Source: Neckera pumila
Lineage: Eukaryota; Streptophyta; Bryopsida; Hypnales; Neckeraceae
Assembly (NCBI GenBank): GCA_963969595.1
Contig: OZ018409.1
Location: 37,213,282-37,277,281, forward strand
Direction: 5' to 3'
Length of the DNA: 64,000 nt
Shown: positions 58,435 to 64,000 of the stretch, piece by piece
Layout of the letters: every line of letters begins with the position of its first letter
How positions within the stretch are numbered: the first letter of the stretch is position 1
Program-made: the position numbers and the translations under genes
The notes under the pieces: generated by a model
What the model was told of the DNA's origin: nothing
Database searches by the model: none
What the model saw: the letters and a program-made list of their open reading frames with translations, nothing else

Positions 58435-58739
58435 TATCCATCTGCGTGAGGTGGTTGAATTGGTAGGCTTAAATAGGAGGATTGTAGTAGTGCAAGGAGC
58501 GCAGGCAGATTAAATCTCTGGTTCCCGCATTGCCATTCCTGGTGAACAGCTTCCCAACTTTAGAGAAATTTTGTGTCTTTGATTATATTGAACCCTGTTA
58601 ATTTGCGGTTTAGGCTTGATTTCCTTGATTCCCTGCGTTCCGAGTTCAAATTCATCAAGAAGACAAGAAGTGTTCTGATCAACCTGCAAGGGAAACAAGG
58701 GTAATCTCCTGGCTTAGCACGAGAGAGCTAGACCTCACC

Positions 58740-59231
58740 ATGTCGAAGCAGCAGGACTATCAGCAGCTGAGTAACGAGGAGCCCAAGGGTGAAGACTATG
58801 GGTTTGCTGCTCGGCTTCCGCACGCTGCTGGTGTGTCATGTCCTACCCATGGGGCATATGACGCCAACCTCGGAGCGAATTGTACTTGTGGTGCTGCGGG
58901 AGGGGTGCCAATGGCTCATCCAGCTGCGACGTATGCTGGCGCTCATCTGGTGGGATACCCAGCCGGGATGCCCATGACTACGCCTATGGGGATGGTTGTG
59001 CAAGACCCGCTGGGGAGGTGTGGGAAGAAGCGAGCGCGGAGAATGGCTTGTGCTACCAACGGGTGCCACGGCTGTCGAAACTGCCGCGGGTGTCATGGGT
59101 GCCGTCGACGCAGGGGTGGTCCGGTGCATTTGCTGTTTGGTTTGGCCCGCGCGGCCTTCCACTCGGCGCAAGACCATCACCGGAGGCAGCCTCCCGCTCC
59201 TGCTCACAAACCCACCTCAAGTTCGCAGTAA
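58740..59231 (+). CDS. MSKQ-family protein 3, cysteine-rich
   Basis: 163 residues, intronless, the closest sister of protein 2. MSKQQDYQQLSNEEPKGEDY, GFAARLPHAAGVSC, Cys/His group C34-x2-H37-x10-C48-x-C50, a Pro/Ala/Met-rich middle (HPAATYAGAHLVGYPAGMPM), VVQDPLGRCGKKRARRMAC and the Cys cluster GCHGCRNCRGCHGCRRRRGG, followed by VHLLFGLARAAF and a His/Pro/Ser-rich tail. It keeps all ten cysteines at the same spacing as protein 2, which indicates selection on them. The pre-ATG segment matches gene 4 (tgttctgat, cccgcaag/cctgcaag, gagagagt/gagagcta). Confidence 0.82.
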   Translation: MSKQQDYQQLSNEEPKGEDYGFAARLPHAAGVSCPTHGAYDANLGANCTCGAAGGVPMAHPAATYAGAHLVGYPAGMPMTTPMGMVVQDPLGRCGKKRARRMACATNGCHGCRNCRGCHGCRRRRGGPVHLLFGLARAAFHSAQDHHRRQPPAPAHKPTSSSQ

Positions 59232-60740
59232 CTAAAGTTCCCGTCAAACGAAGTGGCAAGATTTCTACTAATTTACACACTTCATTATCGTTGGATTGGA
59301 GCCTTGCCGGATCTACTTTTGAGAGCTCTGTGCACTTGAATGTCACTAGTTTGGCCTGTCTGTAAATTAAAATTAGCGTGGTGGAGCATTCCCAGATATA
59401 TATGGTGTGAATATTATTCTACCTTTGACCGACAAAATCTGATGAGCATAGTCAAACTTACATCTGCGCAAGATCTATCATATACAGTAGGTGGAGTGTA
59501 GAGTTGGTACTTAGCGGAATTGATCACGTCTCTACGACGATTCGATTCAGTTGCTGGTTTGAGCTTGATTGCATTTACAGGCGTAGAATTTTTGTTTATG
59601 AACTTTACGTCCTTGAGGAAGTGCCTGAACTCCTTTAAGAGAGTCCTGAATCTGGATTTGCCTTTCAGAGTTCCATCTGAGGCAGGCGGGAGGTACAGAT
59701 AGTGGCAGGAAGGAGATAACTGTAGGCCTTTTCACTGTGCGCCGTGGGTGCTTTCTCCTTTTTTTTTGTTTTCGAGGCTCTTGTTTTAGGCAATTTCCAT
59801 CTGTACTGGCTAACGAGTAACGATGAGTTGTACAAATGCTAATGAATTTTGAGCTAATTATCTCAAGTTCAACTGAAGTCAAGGTCTACATGCGACGTGC
59901 ACATCTGGATGTGTATGCATTGCAGTTCTCTTCCTGTAATACTTCTCTGAATTCAAATTTTGTGAGCTGGCCCAACTCATAAAGGACTGGAGCAGCGGCG
60001 ACTAATTGATACTATGCATTGCTTATCACACATATTAACTAATGCTTGGACTGTCTATAATATTCCTTCTCGTGTGCAATAGTGACACAGTTTGTGGCTT
60101 ACAGTTTTTGTAACTCCACCAAATTCTGCTTTGTCTTGTGCAAATAGTTTGTTGGATTAGCAATGATGAAGATTCATTTAGTTTTATCCTCATAAAGACG
60201 CTACAGACTAGAGTGGTCCAATGGATGTCTTAACTTGTTAAGTGTAGAAAAAGAGAATACACCTATTGGTCCAATAATTGGAGAATTTTGGTGACTATCT
60301 TGGTCATGAAGGGCCACATCTTTACAAGTTCGTTCATCAAGGAGCCCTTGGGTATACAACTTCCATTCTCTAGATATGTATGATTGGCATTAAAACAATT
60401 TAGAGGTTGGATTTAATTATACTTTATATTATGGAATTATAAAAGAAAAAATGGAAAAAAATGTTGGTTCAAAATTTATGAAATAAAAAATTAGAATGAT
60501 GTGAAAGTCCAAACTTGACCTCGCAACTTGAAGGGCAGGTAATGACAGTCTTGAAGGTCACAAGGTCACAACCGCTACTAAGTTGGATTTTTACAAATGG
60601 GAAATTGAAGGCTCTAAAAGCATCCACAGTTTGGATTTGTTGGATTTGTTGAGCCAATATTTTTTTGCCTTTGAAATATGTCCTACATGCCCTCTAGCAT
60701 CCTATGTTCCAAAATGAATTAAAATTTGCTAGTTTGGATG
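59232..60740 (+). other. 3' flank of MSKQ gene 3
   Basis: 59450-59900 matches the flanks of genes 1 and 2. From about 60190 the block ggtccaatggatg ... acctattggtccaataattg ... ttttggtgactatcttggtc matches 55640-55850, linking the two inter-gene spacers. No other gene. Confidence 0.5.
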
Positions 60741-60937
60741 TATGGGCAATTTCATTAAAATGGCGGTATTATTGTGCCATTTTGATGGTGTGACATTTTG
60801 ACCATCTAGGACAAGTATAGAGTTTAGAACAGGTATTCTAAAACATCTAGGATAGGTATAGATTTCAAAACGTCCGTTCTGAATTGTAAATGCGCCACAG
60901 TTCTGGAATGGCGCCATTTTAATGAAATTGACTATAG
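60741..60937. mobile_element. About 197-bp MITE
   Basis: A perfect 19-bp inverted repeat, caatttcattaaaatggcg at 60748-60766 and its complement at 60912-60930, extends outward with mismatches to TAT...ATA. Inside, a gaccatctaggacaagtata / aacatctaggataggtatag word is repeated. Superfamily not clear. Confidence 0.75.
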
Positions 60938-61566
60938 ACTATACATGTTATGTTGTTATCTTCACCTAAAACAAGCACTATTTGAAGGATTTCCAACATC
61001 TTTGAATACAAATTACAAGAAAAATCTTATCAAGATATTAGCAAATGAAGTGGAAGTTGTATAGTAAGCCAAACAACTAGATCAAAATGGTTTTAACTAT
61101 TGGGATTCATAATTCTCAATTTCTTTTAAAATTTATTTGTAGTTTCAAGGTTTTTATAATCTTATACCACCTTTTTTCTAGCATTTTTTTAAAGATGAAT
61201 ATGAAAGTTTTTTGGTCACATATTTTTTGTGTATTTCTAGCCCAGTTTCCAATGCCAATATTGATGAATACGTAGAAGTTATGGAGCATATATTTATTTT
61301 AAATGTTGAAAGACAAAACTTCACCTTTACAAAAGCTAGATGCTTAGATTAATCTACATTTTGAAGTTTAGGCACATTCAACTTGCAATTGGTAGAGATT
61401 CCTACTCCAAAATTTGGGGGGATGAATTTGAACAAATTAATCAAAAGGTCCTAAATTTGGATTTAATTAAGAATAAAGAAAGACTAAGATTTTAGCCTTA
61501 CTTTTATTATGAATATTTTGACGCAATTTTGGGCCTCAAAACACCACAAGAAGTTGAAGGATTAAC
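60938..61566 (+). mobile_element. TTAA-family subfamily C fragment
   Basis: Matches the right part of 13302-14223 (tgaaagacaaaacttcacct, tttgaagtttaggcacattc, attttgacgcaattttgggc) and ends gaaggattaacccc, near the family end. The left end is lost. Confidence 0.55.
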
Positions 61567-62493
61567 CCCAAAAAGAGGAGACCAATTATGAGGATAATTG
61601 CCATAAATGATCCAATTTTTGGACCCAATAAGGTAATACTACCCGTATCCAGTCACTTAAGCAATTTTGGGACAAGATCATGAGTAGTGCAAGGCAATGA
61701 TGGTTTTCCCCATGTGGAAAGATAGGAAATACGGGAATTGCAAATATTTTGTAATTTTACTTCCAAATATGAAATTCCTATGAATTTTGGGAGCCAAAAA
61801 GACTCCAAATCCATAGCCATGATCTAGACTCTCATCAAGAACTACTCAATTTCTGCTCACATCTTCAAGACATCTGTCATGACCTTATCAGTCCAAAATT
61901 TGAAAAAGAGAAAAAAATACATTCCAAGCTTTGGTTGAAAAATTGTTCCAACCTTCGTTTGAAACAGATGCACCCTACAGGTTGGGTATGGGTGGTCCTA
62001 CCTTAGCACAATGCATTCTTCATTTCTAACAGGAATCTCAGTATTGATTCTCAACAGTCATCCATCAGCCCCTTCGGAGCCTCAAAAGCCATCCCTCCGG
62101 ACATGCGGATGCTCATTCCACTTCGGCATACTTGGTTTGCTCGAAATCCAGTCAGTTTCCAGAGCCTGGGCACATGGAAAGAGCCCAGCTGATTTGGCAG
62201 GACCTTGTGCATTAAGTATGGGCCCGACTACAGTAGAATTTGCCGAGTACCAATTACCAAGTGTCCTGCTTCTCTTCCGAAAAATCTCGAGTACAGTAAT
62301 TATTTTGGATTTCCAACGGGATCAGTTCCCAGGTTGCCTCCCTGTGATTTGCTTGCCGAGAGAATCTGAGTAGCACTTCGCATCGCAAACCACCTGGCAT
62401 CACAGAGATGGGCTAGAGAAACTTATGTGTCGCGTCCTGAGTGTCTGCGTGCATTGTAGTATTTTGAGACGAGCCTTTTGATTCATGCCGTAA
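61567..62493 (+). other. Spacer before MSKQ gene 4; holds the empty site
   Basis: 62040-62225 is the paralogue of 55660-56007 (ggatgctcattccacttcgg, catacttggtttgctcga, cagagcctgggcacatgg) and holds the single ttaa that is the empty site for the element at 56008. No gene is seen; a 120-codon frame here is not preserved in the other copy. Confidence 0.5.
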
Positions 62494-62757
62494 GAGCATC
62501 CCCACCAGGGAGTTCCGTTTCCCTAAAAGTTTAGGGAAGAGGACCTGGGATGCAGATAGGGATGCAGAAAGTTCACAGCACCAAACTTTTTCTAAATTCT
62601 GTATCCGTAAATTATACAGAATTCTGTAAAACTCTCACCGAATCCTGTATCCAGAGGCTCATTTAGAGAACTCGCGAGGTCTCATCTGCATAAAGTCAAG
62701 GTTGACTGCTTTGAGACTTCAAGTTTAGGGATAGAGAACAGATTGGTGGGGATGCTC
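62494..62757. mobile_element. 264-bp MITE, PIF/Harbinger-like
   Basis: Ends GAGCATCCCCACCA and TGGTGGGGATGCTC form a 14-bp perfect inverted repeat flanked by TAA on both sides (62491-62493 and 62758-62760). The 3-bp TAA duplication is typical of PIF/Harbinger. The equal position before gene 3 (about 57553-57568, gcagtgagccactgtggcgcc) has no insertion. No coding frame. Confidence 0.85.
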
Positions 62758-62760
62758 TAA

Positions 62761-63204
62761 GGCGCCGGCTCAGTTTGCTGAAGAAAAAATTAAAAACCTA
62801 GAATACGCTTTCGTGGTACTCGCCCTGTCCTTTCAGGAGGAATCCTCGGAAGATTCCGTCCCAACGTGCACGGCAGTGCCTGAGTGCCGCAATTGTGACA
62901 CCCGGCGGTGTTCAGTCGGTAACTCGGTGCCACGCATCCGACGAAAGCGCGCCCGAAACACAGAAAGGAGCCTACAATGTGCACAAACTGCACCTCCTGA
63001 AATCTAAAGACATAATTGACTTATATCAGTAGCCCAATGAGCTTATCAAGCTTTTCCTGCCACTCGGCACATCCTTACAAACTGCAGTCAATTAGGTGGA
63101 GGCCGCTCCGCAGCTCCCTGGGCGTGCTGCCGATCCTTCACGCCGCTTTCCCAAGTCCTCCTTCACTCCGTCGTCTTGGAACTTGGATACGCGGGCCTTG
63201 AACT
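62761..63204 (+). promoter_or_regulatory. Conserved upstream region of MSKQ gene 4
   Basis: Matches 57555-58005 closely: gctgaagaaaaaattaaaaa, ctttcgtggtactcgccctg, tcctttcaggaggaatcctc, gattccgtcccaacgtgcac, then the ctccctgggcgtgctgccga block near the TATA box. Confidence 0.65.
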
Positions 63205-63213
63205 TATATGAAT
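63205..63213 (+). promoter_or_regulatory. TATA-like box of MSKQ gene 4
   Basis: TATATGAAT in gaacttatatgaattgacgc, aligned with TATATAAAT of gene 3; one base change weakens the consensus. The start codon is 431 bp downstream. Confidence 0.65.
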
Positions 63214-63635
63214 TGACGCTTCATGTTTGCAAACATTTCATCACATCGCCATACTAGCTAGATTCATCATCGCGTGACAACTTGACGGCTGACGCTTTTA
63301 ATTTATGATCTTTACAAAGCATTCACTCTGCACAGTTGCAGGGTTACATTTGGAATTCTGTGGGTCTTCTTTAGTCTATCCATCTGCGTGAGGTGGTTGA
63401 ATTAGTAGGCTTGAATAGGGGGATTATCTCTACTGGTTCCCTAGCTTCCTGGTGAACAGCTCACCAACTTTCGAGAAATTTTGTGCCTTTGATTACATTC
63501 CCTGTTTGCGGTTTAGGTTTGCTTTCCCTGATTTCCCCCCGATTTGAGTCCAAATTCATCAAGAAGTGTTCTGATAAGCCCGCAAGGGTAACAAGGATAG
63601 TCCCCTTGCTCAGAAGGAGAGAGTGAGAACCCATC

Positions 63636-64000
63636 ATGTCGGAGCAGCAGAGGACTGAGGTGCCCTCTGGTGAAGACTATGGGTTTACTGCTCGGCTTCC
63701 GCAGACGGGTATGTCATGTCCAACCCACGGATCATACCACGGCAACTTCGGGGTGAACTGTAATTGTGGTGCTGCGGGAGTGGCGCCAATGCCATATCCA
63801 GCCGCGGCGTACGCTGCCGCTGCTGCTTGGGCAGGATACCCAGTCACGACGCCCGTGCCCACGGTTGGTCCTTTGGGGATGGTTGTGCAAGACCCCCTTG
63901 GGATCGGGATCGGGAGGTGTGGCAGGAAGCATGCGAGGAGAATGGCTTCTGCTGCGTATGGGTGCCGTGGGTGCCGTGGCTACCGCGGGTGCGGTGGCTA
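63636..64000 (+). CDS. MSKQ-family protein 4, cysteine-rich (partial, runs off window)
   Basis: 121 full codons before the window ends. Starts MSEQQRTEVPSGEDYGF with a deletion of about 7 residues after MSEQQ relative to its sisters. TARLPQTGMSC, then the first Cys/His group is kept (SCPTHGSYHGNFGVNCNCG). The middle has an alanine run (AAAYAAAAAWAGYP), followed by VVQDPLGIGIGRCGRKHARR. The cluster begins GCRGCRGYRGCGG, with Tyr in place of one Cys, and is cut by the window edge, so intactness cannot be judged. Confidence 0.75.
   Translation, partial: MSEQQRTEVPSGEDYGFTARLPQTGMSCPTHGSYHGNFGVNCNCGAAGVAPMPYPAAAYAAAAAWAGYPVTTPVPTVGPLGMVVQDPLGIGIGRCGRKHARRMASAAYGCRGCRGYRGCGG

Noticed and set aside
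1..64000. tRNA, rRNA genes or CRISPR arrays
   Set aside because: None seen; repeats here lack CRISPR spacing and the context is a plant nuclear genome.

Overview
The window reads as nuclear DNA of a land plant. The 5' end carries the last exon of a gene for the chloroplast thylakoid-lumen protein TLP18.3, and an intact plant phosphoglycerate-mutase-like gene follows. Plant-type copia, Ty3/gypsy, hAT and CACTA elements are present, and no bacterial operon signals are seen. Genes are GC-rich islands in very AT-rich, repeat-filled DNA. The species cannot be named from sequence alone; a plant outside the well-studied angiosperms is plausible, but that is inference.

Layout. 1-1700: diverged tandem repeat, a 41-nt-arm hairpin, a 54-bp minisatellite and the terminal exon of TLP18.3. 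2.0-6.0 kb: about 935-bp elements with ends TTAACCCCTAAAG...CTTTAGGGGTTAA. 6386-7360 (minus): histidine-phosphatase/PGM-like gene. 7.7-14.2 kb: tandem repeats and more TTAA-ended elements. 14.7-16.7 kb: first member of a small-protein family starting MSKQ, with promoter and duplicated 3' region. 17.7-21.6 kb: young LTR retrotransposon on the minus strand carrying only coiled-coil coding sequence. 22.7-30.0 kb: decayed hAT transposase gene (minus) split by a 4.2-kb CACTA-type element, itself holding a TTAA-type element. 31-33 kb: broken fragments of two GTPase genes (nucleostemin-like and dynamin-like). 35.6-36.5 kb: a large fold-back element. 42.7-49.5 kb: a Ty3/gypsy-type gag split by a decayed copia element with both LTRs, PBS, PPT and a 5-bp target duplication. 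52-64 kb: three more MSKQ-family genes in a duplicated array with conserved promoters; the last runs off the window.

Clearly functional-looking host genes are few: the TLP18.3 exon, the PGM-like gene and the four-member MSKQ family. The MSKQ genes share a TATA-box promoter, a 400-470-nt leader, an intronless 161-167-codon reading frame and a recognisable 3' flank. Three members have a Cys/His-rich design with the look of a metal-binding protein; the 15-kb member has lost every cysteine. I do not recognise the family.

The most unusual feature of the window is the set of TTAA-ended elements. Their TTAA target site, supported by a paralogous empty site, and their CCC-starting inverted repeats resemble piggyBac-type transposons, a superfamily not usually prominent in plants. 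No transposase for them is seen here.
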